DNA from: Mycolicibacterium iranicum
Lineage (GTDB): Bacteria; Actinomycetota; Actinomycetes; Mycobacteriales; Mycobacteriaceae
Direction of reading: 5' to 3'
DNA: 64,000 nt
Assembly: GCF_002101705.1 (NCBI RefSeq)
Contig: NZ_LQPC01000019.1
Span: 1 to 64,000, forward strand
Both the position numbers and the translations under genes were made by a program. The notes below the pieces were generated by a model that did not search any database, was not told the DNA's origin, and saw nothing but the letters and a program-made list of their open reading frames with translations. Below are positions 43,597 to 52,698 of this stretch, in pieces (within the stretch, counting starts at the first letter, position 1; every line of letters starts with the position of its first letter).

Positions 43597-44772
43597 ATGA
43601 CCCCCCCGCATAACTACCTCGCAGTCATCAAGGTGGTCGGCATCGGCGGCGGTGGCGTCAACGCCGTCAACCGGATGATCGAACAGGGCCTCAAGGGCGT
43701 CGAGTTCATCGCGATCAACACCGACGCGCAAGCGTTGTTGATGAGCGATGCCGACGTCAAACTCGACGTCGGCCGCGATTCGACCCGCGGCCTGGGCGCA
43801 GGCGCGGATCCCGAGGTGGGCCGCAAGGCAGCCGAAGACGCCAAGGACGACATCGAGGAGCTGCTCCGCGGCGCCGACATGGTGTTCGTGACAGCCGGCG
43901 AAGGCGGCGGCACCGGCACGGGCGGGGCGCCCGTCGTCGCATCGATCGCACGCAAGCTCGGCGCGCTCACCGTCGGCGTGGTGACGCGACCCTTCTCCTT
44001 CGAGGGCAAGCGGCGCAGCAACCAGGCCGAAAACGGCATCCAGGCGCTGCGCGAGAGCTGCGACACCCTCATCGTGATCCCGAACGACCGGCTGCTGCAG
44101 ATGGGCGATGCCGCCGTATCGCTGATGGACGCGTTCCGCAGCGCCGACGAGGTGCTGCTCAACGGCGTGCAGGGCATCACCGACCTCATCACCACGCCGG
44201 GTCTGATCAACGTCGACTTCGCCGACGTCAAAGGCGTCATGAGCTCGGCAGGTACCGCGCTGATGGGCATCGGCTCGGCGCGCGGTGACGGACGCGCCCT
44301 CAAGGCCGCCGAGATCGCGATCAATTCGCCGCTGCTGGAGGCCTCGATGGAGGGTGCACAGGGTGTGCTGCTCTCGGTCGCCGGCGGCAGCGACCTGGGC
44401 CTGTTCGAGATCAACGAGGCGGCCTCGCTGGTGCAGGACTCCGCTCATCCCGACGCCAACATCATCTTCGGCACCGTCATCGACGACTCGCTCGGCGACG
44501 AGGTGCGGGTCACGGTGATCGCCGCCGGCTTCGACGCCGCCGGACCGGGCCGCAAGCCGGTGACGGGCGAGACCCAGGCGGCTGCGGCGCAGGCGGCGGC
44601 TCCCGTCGCATCCGGAAAGGCCGGGCGGGTGAACTCGACGATCTTCGAACCCTCCGACCCGACCAGCGTGCCTGCCGGGCACACCAACGGTGCGACGGTC
44701 CGGATCGGCGGCCCAGATGACGGCGGCATCTCCGATGACGACGTCGACGTGCCGCCGTTCATGCGCCACTAG
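43597..44772 (+). CDS. ftsZ: Cell division GTPase FtsZ
   Basis: The 391-residue tubulin homologue polymerises into the Z-ring. The GTP loop GGGTGTG is at 103-109, the T7 (GTPase-activating) loop includes [13 protein letters not shown], and the conserved C-terminal peptide [12 protein letters not shown] binds SepF and FtsW. AAGGAAGG lies 8-16 bases upstream of ATG. It has its own upstream control region, consistent with separate regulation from ftsQ. Downstream pgeF-yggS-sepF follow closely. Confidence 0.98.
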   Translation: MTPPHNYLAVIKVVGIGGGGVNAVNRMIEQGLKGVEFIAINTDAQALLMSDADVKLDVGRDSTRGLGAGADPEVGRKAAEDAKDDIEELLRGADMVFVTAGEGGGTGTGGAPVVASIARKLGALTVGVVTRPFSFEGKRRSNQAENGIQALRESCDTLIVIPNDRLLQMGDAAVSLMDAFRSADEVLLNGVQGITDLITTPGLINVDFADVKGVMSSAGTALMGIGSARGDGRALKAAEIAINSPLLEASMEGAQGVLLSVAGGSDLGLFEINEAASLVQDSAHPDANIIFGTVIDDSLGDEVRVTVIAAGFDAAGPGRKPVTGETQAAAAQAAAPVASGKAGRVNSTIFEPSDPTSVPAGHTNGATVRIGGPDDGGISDDDVDVPPFMRH

Positions 44773-44788
44773 TCCGCCCGGTCGCACT

Positions 44789-45502
44789 GTGGCTCTTCGG
44801 GTCAGGCGTGTGACCACCACTCGCGCCGGCGGGGTGTCGAAACCACCCTTCGACACGTTCAACCTCGACGACCACGTGGGCGACGATCCCGCGGCGGTCG
44901 CGGCCAATCGGCGCCGCCTCGCTGAGGCGATCGGGCTGGGCGGCGACGCGGTGGTGTGGATGAATCAGGTGCACGGTGCCAACGTCGCCGTTGTCGACCA
45001 GGGCGGCGAAACCGTCTCTGACACCGACGCTTTGGTGACGACGACGCCGAGATTGGCGCTGGCGGTGGTGACCGCCGACTGTGTGCCCGTGCTGATGGCC
45101 GACGCGAGGGCTGGCGTCGTGGCCGCGGTGCACGCGGGCCGTGTGGGCGCGGCGAGCGGAATCGTCGCGCGGGCGCTGGAGACGATGGTCGAGTCCGGTG
45201 CCGATGTCGGTGATGTGTCGGTGCTGCTGGGGCCCGCAGTCAGCGGCCGCAACTACGAGGTGCCCGAGGCGATGGCTGCCGAGGTGGACCAGGCGCTGCC
45301 CGGCAGCCGGACGACGACGAGTCGCGGCACGCCGGGCCTGGACCTGCGCGCCGGAATCGCCGCGCAGCTGCGGTCGTTGGGCGTCAGGTCGATAGACGTC
45401 GATCCGCGGTGCACGGTCGACGACCCGAAGCTGTTCAGTCACCGGCGGGACAACCCGACCGGGCGGCTGGCGTCGCTGATCTGGTTGGAGCCCGTGCGAT
45501 GA
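44789..45502 (+). CDS. pgeF: Peptidoglycan-editing/purine nucleoside enzyme PgeF (YfiH, DUF152)
   Basis: The 237-residue multicopper-oxidase-like (YfiH/LACC1) protein has the metal site H62 (NQVHG), C98 (TADCVPV) and H115 (VHAGR). Homologues act on purine nucleosides and, in E. coli, remove L-Ser misincorporated in place of L-Ala in muropeptide precursors; location in the dcw cluster supports the latter. Start GTG 44789 lies 16 bases after ftsZ; the open frame extends into ftsZ (44690), but the Pfam-like core begins at VRRVTTTRAGG. Overlaps yggS by four bases (ATGA). Confidence 0.88.
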   Translation: MALRVRRVTTTRAGGVSKPPFDTFNLDDHVGDDPAAVAANRRRLAEAIGLGGDAVVWMNQVHGANVAVVDQGGETVSDTDALVTTTPRLALAVVTADCVPVLMADARAGVVAAVHAGRVGAASGIVARALETMVESGADVGDVSVLLGPAVSGRNYEVPEAMAAEVDQALPGSRTTTSRGTPGLDLRAGIAAQLRSLGVRSIDVDPRCTVDDPKLFSHRRDNPTGRLASLIWLEPVR

Positions 45503-46326
45503 CGTCCCGCGAGGAGGAGCTCGGCGCGGCACTGACAGCGTTACGCGAACGGTTGCGTCGTGCGGCAGCAGGTGCCGGACGGGATGTCGCCGACATCGAG
45601 TTGCTTCCCGTCACCAAGTTCTTCCCGGCCTCCGACGTGATCGCGTTGCACCGGCTGGGCTGCACGGCTTTCGCCGAGTCACGGGATCAAGAAGCCGCCG
45701 CCAAGGTCGAGGAGGTCGGCCGAGAGATCGGGGCGGCGCAGATCCGCTGGCACATGGTCGGGCGGATTCAACGCAACAAGGCGCGCTCGGTAGCCGAGTG
45801 GGCCTATGCGGCGCACTCCGTCGACAGCGCGAAGGTGGTCGCGGCGCTTGACCGGGCCGCCTTCGATGCCTTTGACGCAGGAAGACGATCCGGGCCGCTC
45901 AAGGTATATCTGCAGGTCAGCATCGACGGTGACGAAGCTCGAGGCGGGATCGACGTCGAGGCGACCGAGCGCATCGACGAATTGTGCGCCGCGATCGACG
46001 GCGCGGCAGGTCTGGAATTCGTCGGTCTGATGACCATCCCGCCACTGGGATCGGATGCCGGCGAAGCTTTCGCACGCCTGCAACGGGAGCGTGATCGGCT
46101 GCAAGCCCATTACCAGCAACGCCTGGGTCTGTCGGCGGGCATGTCCGGTGACCTCGAATCGGCGGTCCAACACGGATCGACTTGTGTGCGTGTCGGTACC
46201 GCTCTATTGGGGCAGCGACCGCTAACGTCACCGGAAGTAGTCACACCAGTCACACCTTCATCACACACCACAGCTTCGCTGGACTTTCCCGAGTCAGCGT
46301 CACCGCAAGAAGGGTCCGAACAATGA
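45499..46326 (+). CDS. YggS-family PLP homeostasis protein
   Basis: The 275-residue alanine-racemase-fold (fold III) protein carries pyridoxal phosphate on K40 (LLPVTKFFP), with [13 protein letters not shown] and GLMTIPPLG further on and [12 protein letters not shown] at the phosphate site. It buffers PLP in the cytoplasm. A Thr/Ser/Pro-rich C-terminal extension of ~33 residues (after GQRP) is longer than usual and may be due simply to the stop being placed at the sepF start (ATGA overlap). Corresponds to Rv2148c. Confidence 0.9.
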   Translation: MTSREEELGAALTALRERLRRAAAGAGRDVADIELLPVTKFFPASDVIALHRLGCTAFAESRDQEAAAKVEEVGREIGAAQIRWHMVGRIQRNKARSVAEWAYAAHSVDSAKVVAALDRAAFDAFDAGRRSGPLKVYLQVSIDGDEARGGIDVEATERIDELCAAIDGAAGLEFVGLMTIPPLGSDAGEAFARLQRERDRLQAHYQQRLGLSAGMSGDLESAVQHGSTCVRVGTALLGQRPLTSPEVVTPVTPSSHTTASLDFPESASPQEGSEQ

Positions 46327-46967
46327 GCACTCTGCACAAAGTCAAGGCCTACTTCGGTATGGCGCCGATGGATGATTACGAAGACGACTACTACGAGGAC
46401 GACGACCGCGGCCCCGCGCGCGGTTACCGCCGTTCGCGGGAGGACCGCTTCGAGGACGAGGGCTATTCGCGCGGATACGACGATCGCGCTCGCGAGTACG
46501 ACGAGCCCGCGGCCTACCGCGGCGGGATGCCCGGCGGATTCGACGACGCCCGGTTCGAGCCCCGCATGCGGACTCCCCGTGAGTTCGACCGCACCCCACC
46601 GCGTTTCGGCGCAATGCGGGGTTCGACGCGCGGCGCGCTGGCGATGGATCCCCGCGGAATGGCCGAGCTGTTCGAAGCCGGCAGCCCGCTGGCCAAGATC
46701 ACCACGCTGCGCCCCAAGGACTACAGCGAAGCACGCACCATCGGCGAGCGGTTCCGCGACGGCACCCCGGTGATCATGGATCTGGTGTCGATGGACAATG
46801 CCGACGCCAAGCGGCTGGTCGACTTCGCGGCAGGGCTCGCCTTCGCGCTGCGTGGTTCGTTCGACAAAGTCGCCACCAAGGTGTTCCTGCTGTCACCGGC
46901 GGATGTCGACGTCACTGCCGAGCAGCGCCGCCGCATCGCCGAGGCGGGCTTCTACGCCTACCAGTAG
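46323..46967 (+). CDS. sepF: Cell division protein SepF
   Basis: The 214-residue protein is a membrane-bound FtsZ anchor in Actinobacteria, which lack FtsA/ZipA. The N-terminal amphipathic helix ([13 protein letters not shown]) binds membrane, followed by an acidic Tyr/Asp/Arg-rich linker (~17-95) and the SepF core (~120-205) with [22 protein letters not shown] and [24 protein letters not shown] 46323 is used because the longer frame lies inside yggS. It binds the FtsZ C-terminal peptide. Confidence 0.95.
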   Translation: MSTLHKVKAYFGMAPMDDYEDDYYEDDDRGPARGYRRSREDRFEDEGYSRGYDDRAREYDEPAAYRGGMPGGFDDARFEPRMRTPREFDRTPPRFGAMRGSTRGALAMDPRGMAELFEAGSPLAKITTLRPKDYSEARTIGERFRDGTPVIMDLVSMDNADAKRLVDFAAGLAFALRGSFDKVATKVFLLSPADVDVTAEQRRRIAEAGFYAYQ

Positions 46968-47061
46968 TCAGGCGCGTCTCCCCGGGTAGGCTGACTCTGT
47001 CGCGCTCGTGCCGCGGCCCAGGCTGTGCTTAGCCTGTTGTCAAAGTCACACATCTGCCTGA

Positions 47062-47367
47062 GTGAGGTCGGCTTCGTTGGCGCTCTTCTTCGAAATTCTG
47101 GGTTTCGCGCTGTTCATTTTCTGGCTGCTGCTGATTGCCCGGGTCGTGGTCGAGTTCATCCGCTCGTTCAGCCGCGACTGGCACCCGCGCGGAGTGACAG
47201 TCGTCGTGCTGGAAATCATCATGACGCTGACCGATCCGCCGGTGAAGCTGCTGCGTCGGATAATCCCGCAGCTCACGATAGGTGCAGTCCGGATCGACCT
47301 GTCGATCATGGTGCTGCTTCTGGTCGCATTCATCGGCATGCAGTTGGCGTTCGGCGCCGCGGCCTGA
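47062..47367 (+). CDS. YggT-family membrane protein
   Basis: The 101-residue two-helix protein (helices at ~8-27 and ~76-97) has the family loop ILEIIMTLTDPPVKLLRRIIP between them. YggT proteins sit in dcw clusters of many bacteria and have been linked to osmotic protection and division, but their mechanism is unknown. Start GTG 47062 or TTG 47077. A 94-bp gap separates it from sepF. Confidence 0.9.
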   Translation: MRSASLALFFEILGFALFIFWLLLIARVVVEFIRSFSRDWHPRGVTVVVLEIIMTLTDPPVKLLRRIIPQLTIGAVRIDLSIMVLLLVAFIGMQLAFGAAA

Positions 47368-47401
47368 TCCGCGTCCGGCCCGGGACTATTCGGTCGCCAG
47401 A

Positions 47402-47427
47402 CGCCCGCGGAAACAGGTTCGCGGGTG
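47402..47427 (+). terminator. Candidate hairpin terminator after yggT
   Basis: CGCCCGCG (47402-47409) pairs with CGCGGGTG (47420-47427, one G-U pair) around a 10-base loop, followed by TTTCG. It would separate yggT from wag31, which has its own leader. The remainder of 47428-47582 includes TACACT (47537-47542), a possible -10 for wag31. Confidence 0.45.
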
Positions 47428-47582
47428 TTTCGACGGCAACCGGGAAAGTTGAGTTTCGGTCTTAATTATCGACCTCGCCTGCAACCGCCGGGTCTGGTGT
47501 GACAGGATGGACGCCAGTTACGTTCCAGTAAGGCTTTACACTTCGTGATCAGTTGACGGTCCAGACTTCAAGGGGGCAGACG

Positions 47583-48407
47583 ATGCCGCTCACTCCTGCC
47601 GACGTGCACAACGTGGCGTTCAGCAAGCCACCCATTGGCAAACGCGGCTACAACGAGGACGAGGTCGACGCCTTCCTCGACCTGGTCGAGAACGAGCTGT
47701 CTCGCCTCATCGAGGAGAACACCGATCTGCGTCAGCGGGTCGCCGAGCTGGACCAGGAACTCGAGAGCGCCCGCGCCGGTGGAGCCGCCGCTCAGCCGAC
47801 TCAGACCCTCCCAGTCTACGAGCCGGAGCCCGAACCCGCACCGGCTCCGGCTCCGCAGCCCGTGTACGAAGCCCCTCCCGCTCAGCAGCAGCCTGCCGCT
47901 CCGGCGACCGAGGATCAGCATCTGCGTGCCGCCAAGGTGCTCAGCCTTGCTCAGGACACCGCGGATCGTCTGACCAACAGCGCCAAGGCCGAGTCGGAGA
48001 AGATGCTGGCCGACGCCCGCGCCGAGGCCGATCAGCTGGTCACCGAGGCCCGGCAGACCGCCGAGACCACGGTCGCCGAAGCCCGGCAGCGCGCCGACGC
48101 AATGCTGGCCGATGCGCAGAACCGGTCCGAGACGCAGCTGCGGCAGGCACAGGAGAAGGCCGATGCCCTTCAGGCCGACGCCGAGCGCAAGCACTCCGAA
48201 ATCATGGGAACCATCAACCAGCAGCGGACGGTGCTGGAAGGTCGCCTCGAGCAGCTCCGTACGTTCGAGCGCGAGTACCGCACCCGTCTGAAGACCTACC
48301 TGGAGTCGCAGCTCGAAGAGCTGGGGCAGCGCGGCTCGGCCGCACCGGTGGATTCGGGAGCCAACAGCGACGGGGGCTTCAATCAGTTCAACCGGGGCAA
48401 CAACTAG
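47583..48407 (+). CDS. wag31: Polar growth scaffold Wag31 (DivIVA)
   Basis: The 274-residue coiled-coil protein assembles at the poles and directs tip growth. The N-terminal lipid-binding domain ([37 protein letters not shown]) is followed by a Pro-rich linker (~66-112) and a long coiled coil (~118-250). Threonine 73 (QPTQT) coincides with the PknA/PknB phosphorylation site known in M. tuberculosis Wag31. CAAGGGGG lies 7-14 bases before ATG 47583; the longer frame at 47553 has no ribosome site. Confidence 0.97.
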   Translation: MPLTPADVHNVAFSKPPIGKRGYNEDEVDAFLDLVENELSRLIEENTDLRQRVAELDQELESARAGGAAAQPTQTLPVYEPEPEPAPAPAPQPVYEAPPAQQQPAAPATEDQHLRAAKVLSLAQDTADRLTNSAKAESEKMLADARAEADQLVTEARQTAETTVAEARQRADAMLADAQNRSETQLRQAQEKADALQADAERKHSEIMGTINQQRTVLEGRLEQLRTFEREYRTRLKTYLESQLEELGQRGSAAPVDSGANSDGGFNQFNRGNN

Positions 48408-48437
48408 TCGCGTGCCCCTAGCACCTAGGGTGGGCCC

Positions 48438-48785
48438 ATGCTGATCGTCGCGCTCGTGCTCGCAGTCGTCGGTCTCGCTGCTCTGGTGATGGCTGTGGTC
48501 ACCAGTAACGAGCTCATCGCCTGGGTGTGTATCGCCGCCAGTGTCATCGGTGTCGTGTTGTTGATCGTCGACGCGATCCGCGACCGCTCGAAGAGCGACG
48601 CTGACGAAACACCTTCTGGCACTGAGGTTCTCGCAGAGGACGATGCCGATTACGAGGACTATCCGGACGAGGCGCCGATCGCCGAGGAGTACGACGAGAC
48701 GTCTCGTGACGACACAGTCGCCGTCGATGTGGCGTCCTCAGAGCAGCCCGACGAACCATCGGACGTCGAGAAGCCGAAGAACTGA
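48438..48785 (+). CDS. Small two-helix membrane protein with acidic tail (Rv2144c-like)
   Basis: The 115-residue protein has two hydrophobic helices (~2-22 and 27-47), a basic stop-transfer segment (DAIRDRSKS), and an acidic, Asp/Glu-rich C-terminal tail (~52-115). Located 30 bp after wag31 and conserved there in mycobacteria. No function can be assigned; the arrangement suggests a membrane partner of the Wag31 growth machinery (inference). Confidence 0.75.
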   Translation: MLIVALVLAVVGLAALVMAVVTSNELIAWVCIAASVIGVVLLIVDAIRDRSKSDADETPSGTEVLAEDDADYEDYPDEAPIAEEYDETSRDDTVAVDVASSEQPDEPSDVEKPKN

Positions 48786-48794
48786 GCGCCGCCG

Positions 48795-49457
48795 TCAGTC
48801 GTGCGCCGCGAGCAGCTGTCGGACCTCGTCGTCGCTGACCTGATGGAAATCCGCGAAGACCTGACCGACCGCCTGGAAGTGGGCGGGCATTGTCGAGCAC
48901 ACCACGTGGTCGGCCTCTTCGCGAAGTAGCCGGCACACCGTCGGCGAACCCACCGGAGCGCCGACGACCACATGCGCGGCACCGGCCTGACGGACCGACC
49001 GAACCGCGGCGACCATGCTCGCTCCCGTGGCGATGCCGTCGTCGACAAGGACTACCGTGCACCCCGTTATCTCCAGTGGCCCCCGGCCACCGCGGTAGGC
49101 CTCTTCCCGGCGGTGCAGTTCTGCGGTCTCCCGGGTGATGGCATCGCGCACCTGCTCGTCACCGATTCCGAGGCTGCGCAACAGGTCGTGGTTGAGTACC
49201 ACGCCACCGCCGGTGGCGACCGCACCCATCGCGAGTTCGGGCCACTGCGGAACCCCGAGCTTGCGGACGAGGCAGACGTCGAGAGGGGCGCCCAGCGCGT
49301 GTGCAACCTCCGCCCCGATCGGAACGCCACCGCGCGCCAGTCCCAGGACTTGTAGGTTCTGTTGTCCCGGATAGCGGGCCAGGTATCCGCTGAGATCGCG
49401 CGCCAGGATCCGGCCCGCCTCGCGACGGTCCCGAAAGGTTCGTCTTTTGTCACTCAT
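48795..49457 (-). CDS. Phosphoribosyltransferase-family protein (Rv2143-like)
   Basis: The 220-residue protein has the PRTase type I fold with the PRPP loop VVLVDDGIATGASM and a hood region (VRKLGVPQWPELAMGAVA). This subgroup (often called ComF-like/erythromycin-esterase-associated PRTase) is of uncertain substrate. Convergent with the preceding gene, with nine bases between stops; divergent from the next gene by 67 bp. Confidence 0.85.
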   Translation of the reverse strand: MSDKRRTFRDRREAGRILARDLSGYLARYPGQQNLQVLGLARGGVPIGAEVAHALGAPLDVCLVRKLGVPQWPELAMGAVATGGGVVLNHDLLRSLGIGDEQVRDAITRETAELHRREEAYRGGRGPLEITGCTVVLVDDGIATGASMVAAVRSVRQAGAAHVVVGAPVGSPTVCRLLREEADHVVCSTMPAHFQAVGQVFADFHQVSDDEVRQLLAAHD

Positions 49458-49524
49458 GGCACGGTCGTGTAGGGGAGTACCCGTTCGATTATGGGGTTAT
49501 CCACCAGTGGAGACGAGGGAGACC

Positions 49525-50874
49525 ATGGGCATCGAATACGAAAGTGTCGTCGACCATCCGCGCGACGAGGTGTGGAACTGGTTCAGCCGTCCGGGCGCGA
49601 TGCCTCGCCTGGTACCGCCGTGGCAGCCGATGACGGTGCTCAAGGAAGCCGAGTCGCTGGCCGACGGCACCGCGGTCTTGGGGTTGCCCGGCGGTTTGCG
49701 CTGGGTGGCGCGCCACGACCCGTCGGCCTACGTGCCGGGTAGCCGCTTTGTCGACGAGTTGTCCTCCCACGGCATCGCGTCATGGCCGCCGCGGGTGATT
49801 GGCGGATGGCGCCACATCCACACGTTCTCCGACTTAGGCGCACAGACCCGGGTCCATGACGAGGTGGACGCCGTGGTGCCTGCGGCCGGGCTGCGCTCGA
49901 CGTTCGTCTACCGGCACCGTCAGCTCGCCGACGACCTGGCTGCGCACCGCAGGGCTTCCACGGCGGGGATGGCGCCCATGGTCGTCGCGGTCACCGGAGC
50001 CTCCGGGTTGATCGGTTCGGCGCTGAGCGCATTCCTCACCACCGGCGGTCACCGGGTCATCAAGTTGGTGCGCGGTGCCGCGGGCGGCGCTGACGAGCGG
50101 CACTGGGATCCATTGGCGCCGGCCGCCGACCTGCTTGCCGGCGTCGATGCAGTCGTGCACCTGGCGGGCGCATCCATCGCGGGACGATTCACCGACGAGC
50201 ACCGCAGGGCCATCCGGGACAGCCGTATCGAGCCGACGCGGCGTTTGGCCGCGGCCGCGGCATCGACGGAGAACGGCCCTCGCACCTTCATCTGCGCTTC
50301 GGCGGTCGGCTTCTACGGATTCGACCGCGGTGACACCCTGCTGACCGAAGACAGTGCGCGCGGGGACGGTTTCCTCGCCGACGTGGTCACCGATTGGGAG
50401 GCGGCGACGGTCCCCGCGTCCGACGCCGGACTGCGGGTGGTCAAGGTGCGGACGGGAATTGTGCAGGCCGCCAACGGCGGAACGCTGCGCCTACTGCGCC
50501 CGCTGTTCGCCGCTGGATTGGGAGGACGGCTCGGCAGCGGCAGACAGTGGTTGTCCTGGATCGGTCTCGACGATGTGATCGACATCTATCACCGGGCCTT
50601 GTACGACGACCAGCTCAGCGGTCCGGTGAACGCCGTCGGTCCTGAGCCGGTCCGAAACACCGAGTACACCAAGGAGCTCGCGCGGGTGCTGCACCGCCCG
50701 GCGCTGCTGCCGGTGCCGTCGTTCGGGCCCCGAGTGTTGTTGGGGGAGCAGGGCGCCCGTGAACTGGCGGAGGCCAACCAGCGGGTCATTCCATCGAAAC
50801 TGCTGAGTCGAGGTCACGAATTCCGGCACCGCGATGTCGCCGACGCGCTGGCACATCAGCTCGGTCGTGAGTGA
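49525..50874 (+). CDS. SRPBCC domain fused to TIGR01777-type epimerase/SDR
   Basis: The 449-residue protein joins an N-terminal SRPBCC lipid-binding-like domain (~1-145; IEYESVVDHPRDEVWNWFSRPGAM) to an extended SDR (~152-449) with the nucleotide loop VTGASGLIGSAL, HLAGASIAGRF and the family C-terminus (IPSKLLSRGHEFRHRDVADAL). Fusions of this type are known in Actinobacteria, similar to Rv2216. The SDR acts on an unknown sugar- or lipid-linked substrate. ATG 49525 follows GAGGGAG by 4 bases. Its end overlaps the convergent amidotransferase by 19 bases. Confidence 0.85.
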   Translation: MGIEYESVVDHPRDEVWNWFSRPGAMPRLVPPWQPMTVLKEAESLADGTAVLGLPGGLRWVARHDPSAYVPGSRFVDELSSHGIASWPPRVIGGWRHIHTFSDLGAQTRVHDEVDAVVPAAGLRSTFVYRHRQLADDLAAHRRASTAGMAPMVVAVTGASGLIGSALSAFLTTGGHRVIKLVRGAAGGADERHWDPLAPAADLLAGVDAVVHLAGASIAGRFTDEHRRAIRDSRIEPTRRLAAAAASTENGPRTFICASAVGFYGFDRGDTLLTEDSARGDGFLADVVTDWEAATVPASDAGLRVVKVRTGIVQAANGGTLRLLRPLFAAGLGGRLGSGRQWLSWIGLDDVIDIYHRALYDDQLSGPVNAVGPEPVRNTEYTKELARVLHRPALLPVPSFGPRVLLGEQGARELAEANQRVIPSKLLSRGHEFRHRDVADALAHQLGRE

Positions 50875-51587
50875 CCTGCCACGTGTGTCAGGAAGCCGTG
50901 CACCAGTGCGCGAATCGGTACCCCGGTGTCCTCGGCGAGTTCGGTTGTGCGGGTAAGTAGTTCGTCATGGGTCAAACCGGTGGCGGCAACGTCGCCGGTG
51001 TGGTCGGCGGCGAGCCAGATCTTGAGCAGGTCCGCGTCGACCTCCGGATGGAACTGGAGGGCCATTGCGCGGCCGAGAACGAACGCCTGCGATGCATCAG
51101 GGGTCCTGGCGATCTCGGTGGCTCCGGGCGGCAGGGTCCAGCGGTCGAAATGCCACTGGAACCACGGTCCACCCGGCACCAGATCCGGCCGGTCGGTGGG
51201 GATGTCGTACCACCCGATCTCCGGGCGGGGACCGCGCGACACAGTTCCGCCGAAGGCCTGGGCGAGCAGCTGCCCGCCGAAACACACACCGAGCAGCGCG
51301 ATCCCAGCGTCGGCCGCATCGCGGACGAGTTGCATCTCGGCGCTGACCCAAGTGTCCATGAGCGCCTCGTCGTAGACGGGCCACGACGCACCGAGCGGGA
51401 CGATGACGTCATATCCGGACGGGTCAGGGAAGTCGACGTCACCTGCGGGGTGGGCGGCCCGTTCGGCCGGGACGACCTCGAACGAGTCGATATCGAATCC
51501 GTGTTCGGCGAACGCGTCACCGAGGAGGGCCGGGGTCGCGATGTGCTCGTTGAGCAGAAACAGAACCTTGGGTGCCACGCCGGCCAT
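50856..51587 (-). CDS. Class I glutamine amidotransferase-like protein
   Basis: The 243-residue stand-alone GATase1 domain has the nucleophile elbow GVCFGGQ with C102 and the His-Glu pair H180/E182 (LQFHPEVD), the full catalytic triad. Stand-alone members include gamma-glutamyl-polyamine hydrolases and GMP-synthase-like proteins; the substrate is not evident here. Overlaps the SDR-fusion gene tail to tail by 19 bases. Confidence 0.88.
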   Translation of the reverse strand: MAGVAPKVLFLLNEHIATPALLGDAFAEHGFDIDSFEVVPAERAAHPAGDVDFPDPSGYDVIVPLGASWPVYDEALMDTWVSAEMQLVRDAADAGIALLGVCFGGQLLAQAFGGTVSRGPRPEIGWYDIPTDRPDLVPGGPWFQWHFDRWTLPPGATEIARTPDASQAFVLGRAMALQFHPEVDADLLKIWLAADHTGDVAATGLTHDELLTRTTELAEDTGVPIRALVHGFLTHVAGHSRPS

Positions 51588-51643
51588 TATCTGCCCGGCG
51601 GCACCGCTGCGCGGAATCAGGCGACGACTCCGGATCTTCTACC

Positions 51644-52051
51644 ATGGCGGACAGCATGAATTCCCTAGCTGCCAGCGTGTTCGCCGTCGTCGCGGTATCG
51701 GCGGCGGCGCTGCATTTCGCGTTTCTCGGCTACCTCTTGGTGGGTGGGTTCCTGAGCTGGCGCTGGCCCGGCGCGCTGTGGCTCCATGTGCCGGTCGTCG
51801 GGTGGGCCGTGGCCAGTCTGGCGTTCGGCCTGCCGTGCCCGCTGACCGATCTGGAACGCATCGCCCGCGCTGCAGCTGGAATGGGCGACATATCGGCGCA
51901 AGGCTTCATCGACCACTACATCACCGGTGTCTGGTACCCGGGAGATCTGGCAATCCTGGTGCAGGCGTTGGTGTTTACGGCGATTGCCGGTTCATGGATC
52001 GGCTTCGGTATCCGTTCTCGGACACGACCGACAGCGTCGCCGGCCCGCTGA
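51644..52051 (+). CDS. DUF2784 membrane protein
   Basis: The ~135-residue product has about four membrane helices and the DUF2784 pattern (FLGYLLVGGFLSWRWPGALWLH; CPLTDLE; GFIDHYITGVWYPGD). A likely quinone- or heme-associated small membrane family, but function is unknown. ATG 51644 is used (MADSM; ATG 51656 is possible); upstream frame is antisense to the amidotransferase start region. Confidence 0.8.
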   Translation: MADSMNSLAASVFAVVAVSAAALHFAFLGYLLVGGFLSWRWPGALWLHVPVVGWAVASLAFGLPCPLTDLERIARAAAGMGDISAQGFIDHYITGVWYPGDLAILVQALVFTAIAGSWIGFGIRSRTRPTASPAR

Positions 52052-52090
52052 TCGGAGTTGAGAATTTCGGGCCCTCACGCCACTGAAGAA

Positions 52091-52128
52091 AGCAACAGGG
52101 CCACCTCCGGGGAGGTGGCCCTGTTGCT
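52091..52128. terminator. Strong bidirectional terminator between DUF2784 and small secreted protein genes
   Basis: An 18-bp perfect stem (AGCAACAGGGCCACCTCC with its complement) surrounds a two-base loop between convergent stops at 52051 and 52137. No U-tract follows on the plus strand; in mycobacteria long GC-rich stems of this kind end transcription. Confidence 0.8.
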
Positions 52129-52136
52129 CAGGGAAG

Positions 52137-52436
52137 CTACTTCACGTTGACGTAGTAGACGTACCCGGTGATGGTCTGCTGATAGGTGCGGTCGCCGAAG
52201 AAATCCCGCACGGTACCCCGGATGGGAGCGCCGCGGTTGACACTGACGACGCTGGCTTGATCCAGCGGGGTGTCGGATTGCTTCTGGACGATGACGCGGT
52301 TGCCGTCGGCTTCGAGCTGGCTGATCGTGGCCTGCGCGTCGGAGCCGGTGGGTGCTGCCAGTGCCGGCGCGGCCAGTCCGAGGACGGCTGCGGACAGTCC
52401 GGCTACTGCGGCGGCGGTGATGCTGAACTTCTTCAT
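52137..52436 (-). CDS. Small secreted protein, unknown function
   Basis: The 99-residue protein has a clear Sec signal peptide (MKKFSITAAAVAGLSAAVLGLAAPALA, cut before APTGSD) and a ~70-residue mature beta-rich domain containing DAQATISQLEADGNRVIVQK and a C-terminal Tyr/Val-rich strand (QTITGYVYYVNVK). Similar small secreted proteins are widespread in mycobacteria. The gene stands alone between a strong terminator and a region with an inverted repeat. I know of no function. Confidence 0.78.
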   Translation of the reverse strand: MKKFSITAAAVAGLSAAVLGLAAPALAAPTGSDAQATISQLEADGNRVIVQKQSDTPLDQASVVSVNRGAPIRGTVRDFFGDRTYQQTITGYVYYVNVK

Positions 52437-52525
52437 GGTGGTGATGCTCTTCCCTGTGTCGGGTCGGAGCCGTGGAGCGTGTCGCGCGGTTTCGACTTTC
52501 TCTTGTTCTTCTCGATCGTGATGAT

Positions 52526-52550
52526 CTGACCTGTTAAACCCGCAGGTCAG
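52526..52550. promoter_or_regulatory. 8-bp inverted repeat upstream of small secreted protein gene
   Basis: CTGACCTG (52526-52533) is inverted at CAGGTCAG (52543-52550) with a 9-base AT-rich spacer (TTAAACCCG), ~90 bases before the start codon on the minus strand. A second dyad, AATTCC/GGAATT, lies at 52557-52575. These fit operator sites for the secreted-protein promoter; no regulator gene is adjacent. The 52437-52682 gap holds nothing else that I can support. Confidence 0.35.
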
Positions 52551-52682
52551 CCTATAAATTCCGCTGGCAGGAATTGGCGGGCGGTTGGCAGTATCACGTC
52601 GATGTGACTTGGCGGCGAACGAGCAAGACCGTCCTCACCCAAGCCTGATCAACAGCATCGATGTCGTACCCCGCTGGCATAA

Positions 52683-52698
52683 TCGAACACATGTTCGA
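52683..52698 (+). promoter_or_regulatory. Perfect LexA-binding SOS box over the start codon
   Basis: TCGAACACATGTTCGA fits the mycobacterial SOS box TCGAAC-N4-GTTCGA at all 12 positions. The ATG of the DUF222-HNH gene (52691) lies in the middle. CATAAT (52678-52683) is placed as a -10 for a transcript starting at the ATG, so LexA bound here would cover the start site. Confidence 0.85.

Noticed and set aside
42925..44907. 660-codon minus-strand open frame opposite ftsQ/ftsZ/pgeF
   Set aside because: Spans the ends of three real genes and the ftsZ promoter; mirror-frame artefact.
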